NCBI RefSeq assembly: GCF_014297575.1
Contig: NZ_CP060412.1
Span: forward strand, 3,534,001 to 3,598,000
Origin: Dyella telluris
Lineage (GTDB): Bacteria > Pseudomonadota > Gammaproteobacteria > Xanthomonadales > Rhodanobacteraceae
Reading direction: 5' to 3'
DNA length: 64,000 bases
Shown here: positions 1 through 8,535 of the stretch, piece after piece
Layout: every line of letters starts with the position of its first letter
Position numbering within the stretch: position 1 is the first letter of the stretch
Notes under the pieces: generated by a model
Databases searched by the model: none
Seen by the model: the letters and a program-made list of their open reading frames with translations, nothing else
Told to the model about the DNA's origin: nothing
Program-made: the position numbers and the translations under genes

Positions 1-581
1 CCACGGCGCAACACCAGCTGGCGTTCGAGTCGTCGGAAGCCACGCGCGCCATCCCGGAAGCCGTGCTCGGTGCCTATGCGTACTACCACGGCTGGCCGCA
101 GAAGTGGGGCGGCACCATTCCGGATGCGCAGTATCAGCTGAGCGATACGTTTCTTAATCGCAACAACTGGCTGACTATGCTCACGCCCAATAGCTCCGCC
201 GGTACCGGATTGCAGAAGTCGTGCAATGGCGCCCTGGCCAATTTCATCCTGAACGTGCAGTGCATCAGCGGGCAGACGGACGCGTACAACTACACGCCCT
301 CGCAATGGCCAGCCACCTTCGTGCTCAATTCCTGTGCCAGTGGCGGGACGACGACCTGTCCGTCAAACCTGCAGGCGACCAGCAACGTGGCCATCGTGCG
401 TGACGGCGTGTCCACCAACGTGGGCTCCGGCGCGGCCGCGCAGCAGGGTTACGCCAGCATCGGCGTGGGCAACGCGCGCGGCGGTGCTTTGCTGATCTTG
501 CAGATACGCAGCAGTACCAGTGTGGCAGGGGGCGGCAAAGCCGTCACGGTCGCGCAGTACCGCGTCAATATTGTGAATTGA
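1..581 (+). CDS. pilX: Type IV pilus minor pilin PilX-like protein, 5' truncated
   Basis: The frame is open from position 3, so only the C-terminal part (about 192 residues) is present; the N-terminal pilin helix lies upstream of the window. The first visible residues, an AFESSEA-type stretch after a helical segment, fit the PilX family, and the sequence ends in a short beta-rich tail (VAQYRVNIVN). The stop is 10 bp before the pilY1 start. PilX is a minor pilin that helps prime type IV pilus assembly with PilV, PilW, PilE and PilY1. Identification rests mainly on position immediately before pilY1 and on size; the sequence itself is weakly diagnostic. Confidence 0.7.
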   Translation, partial: TAQHQLAFESSEATRAIPEAVLGAYAYYHGWPQKWGGTIPDAQYQLSDTFLNRNNWLTMLTPNSSAGTGLQKSCNGALANFILNVQCISGQTDAYNYTPSQWPATFVLNSCASGGTTTCPSNLQATSNVAIVRDGVSTNVGSGAAAQQGYASIGVGNARGGALLILQIRSSTSVAGGGKAVTVAQYRVNIVN

Positions 582-591
582 GGACACTCAC

Positions 592-3500
592 GTGACGAAG
601 CCCGGATTCTCTTTGCGTGGGTGGCTGGTGGCGCTGCCGATTGCGCTGCTGACCGTGTTGGCGGTGTGGACCGTCGGTGCCCAGACGTCTGGCGCGACCA
701 TCCCCTCGGGCCCCATTTCGACGGGCCTGAACTCCAACTTCTCGATGTCGAACTACACGGCCTATCCGGCCGGCATCAACGCGCTCAGCGCGCCCGATGT
801 GCCGCCGATCATCATGCTGGTGATGTCGCGCGATGAGCAGCTGTTCAACAAGGCGTACTCCGACTACACCGATCTGAACAACGACGGCACGCTGGATACA
901 ACGTACCTGGACTCGTTCACTTACAACGGCTATTTCGATCCGAACATCTGCTACACCTACACGAAGACAGGCCTGCCCGGTGGCGGGGCCGGGTACCAGG
1001 CGGCTGCGTCGGTGAGCGTGGGCGTGCACGAGTGCGCGTCCGGCAACAGCTACTGGAGCGGCAACTTCCTGAACTGGGTGGCCATGAGCCGCCTGGATAT
1101 CATCCGGTGGACCTTGTACGGCGGTACGCGCCAGACAGACACCGCCACCGCAACGGTGCTGGAGCGCGCTGAGATTCCAGTCGACCTGCATTCCTGGGCC
1201 AAGGTCTACAGTGGCTCGGATATCAAGAACCTGACGCCGTTCACCACCACGACGACGTTCTGCAACACGTCGGGTGGCAACACTGCGACGGCTACAGGCA
1301 TAGCGACGGCGGGGAAGGCGTCCAGCACGTCACCGTCAGCTGGCAAGGGCCAGAACGACGTCAGTGATACCGGTATCTGGACAACGGCCAACCCGAGTAC
1401 GTCGGCATCTGGCGTGATGAGTACGCCGTTCATCCGCACGGCGACAGGTGCATGGAACGACTGGGCATCCACCGCCAAGGTTCAGTGCATGAACCCGACC
1501 GGCATCAGCGACGGCAGCAATGTCGACAGCGCCAGGCCGCCAACCACGACCATCAAGGACTATGTGGCGCGCGTGCAGGTTTGCCAGAGTCCCACCAGCA
1601 CGTCCACGCCGCCGGTGGAATCCTTCTGTGTCGCGCAGCCCAATGGCACCAGCACCAAGCCGGAAGGCCTGCTGCAGAAATACAGCAAGGGTGACAACTA
1701 CGAGAAGCACTTTGGCCTGGTGACGGCATCGTCCGTGCAGGCCCGTGGCGCGGGGCAGGTGAGACGAAACGTCGGCATGCTTGAGGGCAATGGCAGTGGT
1801 ACCGATACCTGTCATGTGGACAGCACCGGTGCGGGCGACAATGACGAGTTCGACAGCCAGACGGGCCAGTTCTGTTACAAGGAGAAAGGCGCGGTCCCAT
1901 ACGAGGGCATTGTTTACACCGTCGACCGTTTCCAGATTTCGGGGTGGACCTACGAGACATCGGGATCCGACGCGGGGTACTACGACTATGGCGTCGTGGG
2001 AAGCACCACCGGCTGTACAGCCGACAGCACCCCCTGGGGGGCGCGCGGCTCCAAGTTGCTTGGGGCTCCGAAAATGTGTCCGGATTTCGGCAATCCGCTG
2101 GCGGCCATGTATGCCACGACGCTTCAGTACCTTCAGGGATCGCCGGTAGCGCCGGATACGTCCGACGTTCTGCCGCATCCGGTATGGACGGACCCTTACG
2201 GCACGCCGGCGAACTCGTCGACTCAGCGTAATGCCCAGTGTGCGGGCTGCTCCATTGTGCTGATCAGCAGCGGCCTCAATACCTTCGATGGTCCGGGCGT
2301 GCAGACCCTGCCTTCGGTGGCCAGCCTGTCGCCCACGACACAGACGGGCAATATCTTCAGCACCGAGCAACTCAGTGGTAACTATCTCCTTTCGGAGAAG
2401 TACACCTCGTCTTCCGTAACGCCCACCTTGACGGTAGGCAATCAGACCACCAGCGATATGGCCGCGTGTCTGAGTGCGACCATATCCAACCTGAATTCGC
2501 TGGTCGGTATCTGTAACGGTGCGCCGGGCCAACAAGGCGGTTACCTGTTGGCGGGCATGAGCCTGGGTGCGTGGAATGCGGCGGGCAGTGCTCCCATCCG
2601 TTCCGACAGCCACGTGCCCAGCACGTTCCAGATCAAGACCTACGGGGTGGCGCTGTCCGACAACCTGCCGTCTTTCACGATCAACGTGGGCAGTGGTTCC
2701 ATCACGCTGTCGCCGAGCTGCCGCTCCACCCCAAACAACCCGGCTGCAGCGACGAATCCTGGCCAGCCCACGTCGTGCTACATCGGCAGCGTGCAGATCG
2801 GTGCGCAGAGCACCTATAACCTCAGCGCGACAAAGACCGGGCTCAATACCTACGGCATGATGCCATCGACGGGCTATACGAACGTCGGTAGCTACTATTT
2901 TGTCTGGGAAGACTCGCAGTACGGTTCCGACCACGACCAGGACGTGAACAACATCATCTCGTACTGCGTGGGTGGGAGCTGCAAGCAGCCGTCCACGGTG
3001 ATTACGGGCGGCGTCGCCATCTGTGACCCGGTGGTGGTCAATGGCGCAGTGTCGACTGCCGACAAGGTCAATAGTGCCAACGCCATTTTCGGCGGCGCCT
3101 GCAACTCGAACGGTACCCTGGCGGTCTCGGTCGGCGACAACGATGTGCTGATCCGCAACCAGATCGTGGCCTATAGCTCGAGCTACATGTATGTGGGTTA
3201 CTCGATCAGCGGCACCACGGCGGATGGCCTCAATGAGACCTATATCACCAATGGTGGTTCGCTGAGCAGTCAGGCGCAGAACGGCGCGGTCTTCAACTGC
3301 AATCTGTTGAGCGGTTCCAGTGGCACCGACTGCAAGAGCGCGCCTGTTGTGCAGAGGTTCACGCTGGGCACCGCGGCGCCGGTGGCGCCGCTGCCCACGC
3401 CCATGTGGTACGCAGCCAAGTACAGCGGTTTCTCGGGTACCACGCCATCGTTGCCGGCGGGGCAGGACCCCTCCAACTACTTCTTTGCCCGCAACGCCGG

Positions 3501-6500
3501 TCAGCTGAAGGCCCAGCTGGATTCGGTGTTCCAGTCGATCACCTCGCTGGCGGCGAACAACTTCGGCAACGCCACCACGCCTTCGTCCAGCAACGACGTG
3601 CAGGGCGATGGCCTGGCGTACCAGGTTCAGTACTACATGCAGCGCAACGGCGTGAACTGGACCGGTGACCTGCTGGCGCTGTGGACCGATTCCAGCGGCT
3701 ATCAGCGCGAAGGCACCGTAAGCAGCACCGGCAACCAGGAGCTGGATTCGTCGGCGGCGTACGTCGTCAACGGCCCGGACAAGTCGCAGGGTGCGTTGCC
3801 GGGCGCGATGGTCCAGTACCGCTGCTCGGTGGCTCCGACCTCTACCGGGTCTACCAATTTCGATCCTTCCGCGAGCAGCTCCTGCTCGCCGGTGAGTGCG
3901 TCCAACCCGCTGATTCCGGCATGGGACGCCGGCAACCTGCTGAATGCCTATTACGATCCGACCTCGTCGTCGGGCAAGGCGGCAATCGCCAACCTGGCCC
4001 TGCAGCGCGATTACGGTACGGATTCGGGTAGCGGCTCGGAGATTGGCCGCCGTTACATCTTCACCTACCTGCCGACGGTGGCCAGCGGCAACTGGGCGCC
4101 CAACGGCAGCACGGCCACCGGCACCATCGTCAACGGCGTCCAGACCGATTTCGTGTGGAACGCCAACAGTTGTTCGTCGACCGGCGTGTATACGCCCGGG
4201 GCGCAGGCGGGCTTCTGCGGCACCTACGACACGACCAACAAGGTGCGCAACGGCAATTACAGCCTGCTCAACGAGGCGAGCCCGACCCTGGCGCAGGAGC
4301 TGGTCAACTGGGTGCGCGGCGTGGAATCGACGGACTACCGCAGCCGCACCACGGTATCCAGCAATGCGGCGAACACCTATCGCCTGGGTGACATCATCGA
4401 CTCGTCGCCGATGATCGTGGGCACGCCGGCCGAGTCGTATGACACGCTGTACAACAATGCCAGCTACGGCGCCTACCGGCTGAACTACACCAACCGTCGC
4501 CAGATGGTTTACGTGGGCGGCAACGACGGCATGCTGCATGCCTTCAATGGCGGCTTCTATGTGCCGGCGCAGACGGCGGCCACGGTGGGTGGCAGTTCGT
4601 CGACGAGTACGCCGGATCCCACGGCCTATCGTCAGCTGCCGTCGTCGCTGAGCCTTTCCTCGGGTGACAGCAACGTCAAGCTGGGCAACAACTGGACACT
4701 GGGCCAGGAGGTCTGGGCGTTCATTCCTGGCAACCTCTTGCCGCACCTGCGCTGGCTGGCCGACAAGAACTACACCCACGTGTTCTACGTGGACGGTTCT
4801 CCGGTGGCCAGCGACGTGCAGCTCTGGGGGAAAGGAACGAGCACGTCGTGCTTGTCCGGCCAGGCGGCGGCTGCCGACATCGATACCCAGGGCCATGTCT
4901 GCGGTTGGGGCACGGTGATCGTGGTGCCGTTCCGACTGGGTGGTGGTTACATTCAGGTCGATACGGTGGGTGGTACCGGTGCTACCGCAGCGACCAAGCA
5001 GAACTCCAACGCCGCTTATGTGGTGCTGGACGTGACCGACCCGGAGATTCCGCCGACGGTGCTCGGCGAGATCACCACGGCCAGCTACAACGCGACGTCG
5101 GGCTATACGGCCGGTACCTTGACCACCTCGGCCCCGAGCTTCGTGGCGCACAAGGAAACGGACGGCCTGCTGCACTTCCTGCTGGCCATTGCGTCGGGAC
5201 CGGGCGACAACGGTGGCCCGCTGCCCAGCACCAACTCCACGGGCATTCCGAACAACGTGCTGTGGTGTGGTACCTCGCAGACTGCCGGCAACAAGGTGGT
5301 GCAGGCGCCGTGCAACAGCACCTTGGGTGTGTCGATCTACGATCTCTCGGCCATGGTGGGGAACTCCACCACAGCCCCGTCCAGCACCCCGGTGAAGACG
5401 TTCACCAACGGGCCGGCCAATAGCTTTGCCGGTGACCTGGTGGCCTCGGACTTCAACCTCAACTTCAGTGATGAAGCGGTGTACTTCGGCGTGACCACCA
5501 ATCCGACAGCGGGGACGGCGACCGACGGTACCTATACCGACAAGACGCCGTTCTCCGGTGGCCTGTACAAGATCGACATGAACACCGGCGCGACCACGCT
5601 GAAGGGGCAGCCCAGCTCGACCGACGTGAGCGATCCCAGTACGTGGCTGTTGACCAAGATCATGGACCTGTCCCAGCCCGTGACCATCCGTCCGACGCTG
5701 GCAACGGACAGCACCGGACGGCCGATGATCTACTTCGGCACGGGGCGCTCCTACACGCAGGACGACAACAGCGGCAACTCGCTGCAGGGCACGCAGCAGC
5801 AGTACATCTATGCCATCACCGATGTCAGCCTGCTGACCGGCATGCCGACGAACTGCCTGACGTTGCCGATCAGCACAACGTCGCTCTACAACTCGTCCAC
5901 CACCACGCTGGGCAGCACGGGAACCATTGCCGTGGGTAAGGGCAGTGGTCTGAGCAACTCGTCGAGCATCACGGACATCAATGCGCTCACGACGGCGTTG
6001 TCGTCCACGGATACGGTGGCCACCGATACCAACTACCAGTGCTATGTGTACAACGGCTGGATGTACGCATTGACCCCGGGCGTGCAGGCGGCCAGCACGG
6101 GCACCGCGGCAAGCACGGCGCAGCCGTCCGAACGCGTGGTGAGCAGCCAGGTGCTGTATGCGCAGATCCTGCTGACTCCGACGTATATTCCGCCGGGCGC
6201 CGCGGCGATTGCGGCGGCGAATTCCTCGGTGTGCAACCCGATTCCGGTGCCCGGCACCAGCAACTTGTACGGTATGAACTATCTGACCGGCACGGCGAGC
6301 ATCGGCATGCTGAGTTCGTTCGGCGCAAAGGGCGGCGTGGTCAATATCGCCGTTTCCCTGGGCAGCGGCCTGGCGTCGTCGCCGGTGCTGCATACCGGCA
6401 ACAACGCGGTGAGCGCCGCGTTTGGCCTGAGCGGCGGCACCACCTTGCAGAATGTCAGCGGAATGAAGACCCCCACCAACGCCGAAATTTCCTGGCGTGA

Positions 6501-6519
6501 ACCGGCGACTAATCAATGA
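592..6519 (+). CDS. pilY1: Type IV pilus tip adhesin/assembly factor PilY1, unusually large
   Basis: 1975 residues with a GTG start and an AGGAC ribosome site 9 bp upstream. An N-terminal hydrophobic segment (about residues 10-30) looks like a signal peptide. A D-x-N-x-D-x-x-x-D motif (residues 94-102) is followed by YNGYFD, as in Xanthomonas-type PilY1. The C-terminal third has the PilC/PilY1 beta-propeller signature VYVGGNDGMLHAFNGG near residue 1305 and a second calcium-loop candidate DFNLNFSDE (1620-1628), placed like the Ca site that controls pilus retraction in Pseudomonas PilY1. It is much longer than Pseudomonas PilY1 (about 1160 residues). The stop overlaps the pilE start (ATGA), indicating coupled translation. 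PilY1 is expected at the pilus tip and outer surface, acting in adhesion, twitching and surface sensing. Confidence 0.93.
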   Translation: MTKPGFSLRGWLVALPIALLTVLAVWTVGAQTSGATIPSGPISTGLNSNFSMSNYTAYPAGINALSAPDVPPIIMLVMSRDEQLFNKAYSDYTDLNNDGTLDTTYLDSFTYNGYFDPNICYTYTKTGLPGGGAGYQAAASVSVGVHECASGNSYWSGNFLNWVAMSRLDIIRWTLYGGTRQTDTATATVLERAEIPVDLHSWAKVYSGSDIKNLTPFTTTTTFCNTSGGNTATATGIATAGKASSTSPSAGKGQNDVSDTGIWTTANPSTSASGVMSTPFIRTATGAWNDWASTAKVQCMNPTGISDGSNVDSARPPTTTIKDYVARVQVCQSPTSTSTPPVESFCVAQPNGTSTKPEGLLQKYSKGDNYEKHFGLVTASSVQARGAGQVRRNVGMLEGNGSGTDTCHVDSTGAGDNDEFDSQTGQFCYKEKGAVPYEGIVYTVDRFQISGWTYETSGSDAGYYDYGVVGSTTGCTADSTPWGARGSKLLGAPKMCPDFGNPLAAMYATTLQYLQGSPVAPDTSDVLPHPVWTDPYGTPANSSTQRNAQCAGCSIVLISSGLNTFDGPGVQTLPSVASLSPTTQTGNIFSTEQLSGNYLLSEKYTSSSVTPTLTVGNQTTSDMAACLSATISNLNSLVGICNGAPGQQGGYLLAGMSLGAWNAAGSAPIRSDSHVPSTFQIKTYGVALSDNLPSFTINVGSGSITLSPSCRSTPNNPAAATNPGQPTSCYIGSVQIGAQSTYNLSATKTGLNTYGMMPSTGYTNVGSYYFVWEDSQYGSDHDQDVNNIISYCVGGSCKQPSTVITGGVAICDPVVVNGAVSTADKVNSANAIFGGACNSNGTLAVSVGDNDVLIRNQIVAYSSSYMYVGYSISGTTADGLNETYITNGGSLSSQAQNGAVFNCNLLSGSSGTDCKSAPVVQRFTLGTAAPVAPLPTPMWYAAKYSGFSGTTPSLPAGQDPSNYFFARNAGQLKAQLDSVFQSITSLAANNFGNATTPSSSNDVQGDGLAYQVQYYMQRNGVNWTGDLLALWTDSSGYQREGTVSSTGNQELDSSAAYVVNGPDKSQGALPGAMVQYRCSVAPTSTGSTNFDPSASSSCSPVSASNPLIPAWDAGNLLNAYYDPTSSSGKAAIANLALQRDYGTDSGSGSEIGRRYIFTYLPTVASGNWAPNGSTATGTIVNGVQTDFVWNANSCSSTGVYTPGAQAGFCGTYDTTNKVRNGNYSLLNEASPTLAQELVNWVRGVESTDYRSRTTVSSNAANTYRLGDIIDSSPMIVGTPAESYDTLYNNASYGAYRLNYTNRRQMVYVGGNDGMLHAFNGGFYVPAQTAATVGGSSSTSTPDPTAYRQLPSSLSLSSGDSNVKLGNNWTLGQEVWAFIPGNLLPHLRWLADKNYTHVFYVDGSPVASDVQLWGKGTSTSCLSGQAAAADIDTQGHVCGWGTVIVVPFRLGGGYIQVDTVGGTGATAATKQNSNAAYVVLDVTDPEIPPTVLGEITTASYNATSGYTAGTLTTSAPSFVAHKETDGLLHFLLAIASGPGDNGGPLPSTNSTGIPNNVLWCGTSQTAGNKVVQAPCNSTLGVSIYDLSAMVGNSTTAPSSTPVKTFTNGPANSFAGDLVASDFNLNFSDEAVYFGVTTNPTAGTATDGTYTDKTPFSGGLYKIDMNTGATTLKGQPSSTDVSDPSTWLLTKIMDLSQPVTIRPTLATDSTGRPMIYFGTGRSYTQDDNSGNSLQGTQQQYIYAITDVSLLTGMPTNCLTLPISTTSLYNSSTTTLGSTGTIAVGKGSGLSNSSSITDINALTTALSSTDTVATDTNYQCYVYNGWMYALTPGVQAASTGTAASTAQPSERVVSSQVLYAQILLTPTYIPPGAAAIAAANSSVCNPIPVPGTSNLYGMNYLTGTASIGMLSSFGAKGGVVNIAVSLGSGLASSPVLHTGNNAVSAAFGLSGGTTLQNVSGMKTPTNAEISWREPATNQ

Positions 6520-6935
6520 AGACGAACGCACGAGCCAATCATGGCTTCACTCTGGTGGAGCTGGCGATCACCATGGTGATTCTGGCGATTCTTGCTTCGC
6601 TGGCCTTGCCGTCTTACCGGCAATACATCCTGCGCGGGCACCGGGCGGACGCCACCCGGGCCCTGCAGGACGTGGCCAGCCGTGAGGAGAGCTATTTCTT
6701 CTCCAACAGTGGATACACTGCATCGCTGACAACGCTGGGTACCAACTCCAGCGTGGCGGGGCAGTATTTCACCGTGACCTTGGCATCAAGCAGCTCGTCG
6801 GTTTACACCGCGACTGCGACAGCACAGGGCTCGCAGGCGAAGGACGCACTGTGTACCTCGTTCTCAATTGACCAGGTTGGGCGCAAGACCGTCACTGGCA
6901 CGGGTTCGCCGACCGATTGCTGGGGAACGCAGTAA
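6516..6935 (+). CDS. pilE: Type IV prepilin PilE (minor pilin)
   Basis: 139 residues. The class III leader is short (10 residues) and the prepilin peptidase site is G10/F11 followed by TLVEL, with the conserved Glu at mature position 5. The hydrophobic helix continues through ALPSYRQYILR. Two cysteines (C113, C135) can form the C-terminal disulfide loop. The start codon overlaps the pilY1 stop by 4 bp (ATGA). In this order of bacteria PilE is normally the last gene of the fimT-pilV-pilW-pilX-pilY1-pilE operon and acts as a minor pilin in the tip/priming complex with PilY1. PilD would cleave and methylate it at the inner membrane. Confidence 0.92.
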   Translation: MKTNARANHGFTLVELAITMVILAILASLALPSYRQYILRGHRADATRALQDVASREESYFFSNSGYTASLTTLGTNSSVAGQYFTVTLASSSSSVYTATATAQGSQAKDALCTSFSIDQVGRKTVTGTGSPTDCWGTQ

Positions 6936-6996
6936 CCGCCGCGATGCAGCAGCGCAGTTTCCGCGAAACATGCAGCAGGCAGGGGCCTTGAGCGCG

Positions 6997-7641
6997 ATGA
7001 TGATCATGACCACACACAACCGCAGGATCGAAAGCGCCGACAGGCAGGCCAGTACGCGTGCCACGCGCAGCCGTGCCCAGGGTGGTTTCACGCTTATCGA
7101 AATGGTCATAGCGATCATCGTCGCCGGCATTCTCCTGACCATCGCCATACCGAGCATGCGCAGCTTCATGCAGCGCGATCGCGTGGCGGCCCAGGCCAAT
7201 GGGTTGCTTGCCGACTTGCAGTACGCGCGTGGACAGGCGGTGGCCACGCATGGTTATGTGTCTGTGTGCGCGTTGTCGACGGCCAGTGGCACAACGTGCG
7301 ACACGTCGGACGGCAACTTCGGTCAGGGGTGGATGATCTTCACCACGACAACGCCAGGTGCTGCATACAGTGCAACGGGCAGCACGCTGTTGCGTGTTCA
7401 GGAAGCGCCGACGACGACGTCGATCGCGTACTCGTCCAACGGCATTCTGACGTATGACACGTTTGGGCACCTGTGGGTTGGCAGCAGCAGCCAGAGCGGG
7501 GCATCGTCGTTCATCATCTGCGCGTATGCGGCGGGTGCCAGCATCAACACGCATCTTGTCCCCGGCTCAAAGCTCACCATCTCCGCTTCCGGACGCACGG
7601 TGACCGGGCCGATGAGTACGACCGATACCTGCAGCAGCTAA
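6997..7641 (+). CDS. FimT/GspH family pseudopilin
   Basis: 214 residues from the ATG at 6997, which has an AGGGG ribosome site about 11 bp upstream; the frame is open further upstream into pilE, but those starts lack a ribosome site. A 30-residue basic leader ends in GG/FTLIEM (cleavage G30/F31, Glu at mature position 5), followed by a long hydrophobic helix and a C-terminal domain of GspH/FimT type (pattern LADLQYARGQAVATHGYVSVC). FimT-like proteins are minor pilins of type IV pili; some relatives bind DNA for uptake. The gene lies 61 bp after pilE and probably belongs to the same transcript. It could alternatively be a GspH of a type II system, but no such genes are nearby. Confidence 0.85.
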   Translation: MMIMTTHNRRIESADRQASTRATRSRAQGGFTLIEMVIAIIVAGILLTIAIPSMRSFMQRDRVAAQANGLLADLQYARGQAVATHGYVSVCALSTASGTTCDTSDGNFGQGWMIFTTTTPGAAYSATGSTLLRVQEAPTTTSIAYSSNGILTYDTFGHLWVGSSSQSGASSFIICAYAAGASINTHLVPGSKLTISASGRTVTGPMSTTDTCSS

Positions 7642-7687
7642 CCGGCTGTGCCCGAGGCGGCGCAGCGTCGGACTGAGGGCAGGGGCA

Positions 7688-8365
7688 TCAGGTCTGCGCC
7701 CACTGCCTGAGCAGGTTGTGATACACGCCGGTCAGTTGCAGCAGCGCCTGCGGATCGGCCTGGCTGCGGGTCAGCGTCTGGATGGAAGCATCCAGTTCAA
7801 ACAGCAGGCGACGCTTGCTGTCGTCGCGGATCAGGCTCTGCACCCAGAAGAACGCGGCGATGCGTGCGCCGCGCGTTACAGGTGCCACGCGGTGCAGGCT
7901 GCTTGATGGATAGACGATGACGTCGCCGGCGGGCAGCTTCACTTCGTGCTCGCCGTAGGTGTCGCTGATGATCAGCTCGCCGCCGTCGTATTCCTCCGGT
8001 TCGGCCAGGAACAAGGTGCAGGAGACATCGCTGCGCAGTTGTTCACCGCCTCCCAGCGACATCACCGCGCCATCCACGTGGAAACCGTATTGCCCGCCGC
8101 CTTCATAGCGATTGAAGCGTGGCGTGAGCGTGCGCAGCGGCAGGGTAGCCGCGTGATAGAGCGGGTTCTTGGCCAGCGCGTCCAACACCACACTTCCAAG
8201 CTCTGCGCGCAATGGCGAGGCATCGGGCAGCTGCAGATTGCGCTTCACCTTGGCGCCCTGTGGACCGACGGTTTCGCGGCCGTCGGTCCACGTGGCCTCA
8301 TCGAGCGAGGCGCGGATGGTGCGCAGCTGGGTCGCGTCGAGGATGTTGGGGATGTGCAGCAGCAT
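7688..8365 (-). CDS. piuC: PKHD-type Fe(II)/2-oxoglutarate hydroxylase PiuC/YbiX
   Basis: 225 residues, the normal length of the family. Iron ligands are visible as H96-x-D98 (GFHVDG) and H158 (SSLHRV), with the 2-oxoglutarate-binding Arg at 168 (TRGAR). Related proteins are encoded beside catecholate siderophore receptors (ybiX next to fiu in E. coli, piuC next to piuA in Pseudomonas) and are iron-repressed; the exact substrate is not settled. Here the gene follows the TonB receptor on the same strand, 170 bp downstream across an inverted repeat, so co-transcription is plausible. The identification is firm from motifs plus context. Confidence 0.92.
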   Translation of the reverse strand: MLLHIPNILDATQLRTIRASLDEATWTDGRETVGPQGAKVKRNLQLPDASPLRAELGSVVLDALAKNPLYHAATLPLRTLTPRFNRYEGGGQYGFHVDGAVMSLGGGEQLRSDVSCTLFLAEPEEYDGGELIISDTYGEHEVKLPAGDVIVYPSSSLHRVAPVTRGARIAAFFWVQSLIRDDSKRRLLFELDASIQTLTRSQADPQALLQLTGVYHNLLRQWAQT

Positions 8366-8427
8366 GGTGAAGTCCGGTGTTGGATGCGCTGGCTTACGTG
8401 TCCAGCGCTTGCCTGTTATTCCCTCAC

Positions 8428-8516
8428 CGTCATCCCTGCGAAAGCAGGGATCCAGCGTCTTTTGCCTTGGTGTGCAACTTCAAAGTCACTGGATTCCAGC
8501 TTTCGCTGGAATGACG
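8428..8516. repeat. Inverted pair of 28-bp palindromic repeats
   Basis: A 28-bp unit at 8428-8455 (core CCCTGCGAAAGCAGGG) and an imperfect inverted copy at 8489-8516 (core TTCCAGCTTTCGCTGGAA) face each other between the TonB receptor and piuC. Each unit is itself palindromic. They resemble the widespread proteobacterial GTCATTCC...GCGAAAGC...GGAATCC repeats and could fold into a large hairpin in the transcript. Degenerate relatives occur at about 54737-54842 and 55754-55782. Confidence 0.75.
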
Positions 8517-8535
8517 AGCAGGGGCGGACGCATCG

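Noticed and set aside
1336..6531. A 1731-codon open frame antisense to pilY1
   Set aside because: It is a shadow of the high-GC codon pattern of pilY1; it is Arg/His/Gly/Ala-rich, has no ribosome site and no recognisable domain.
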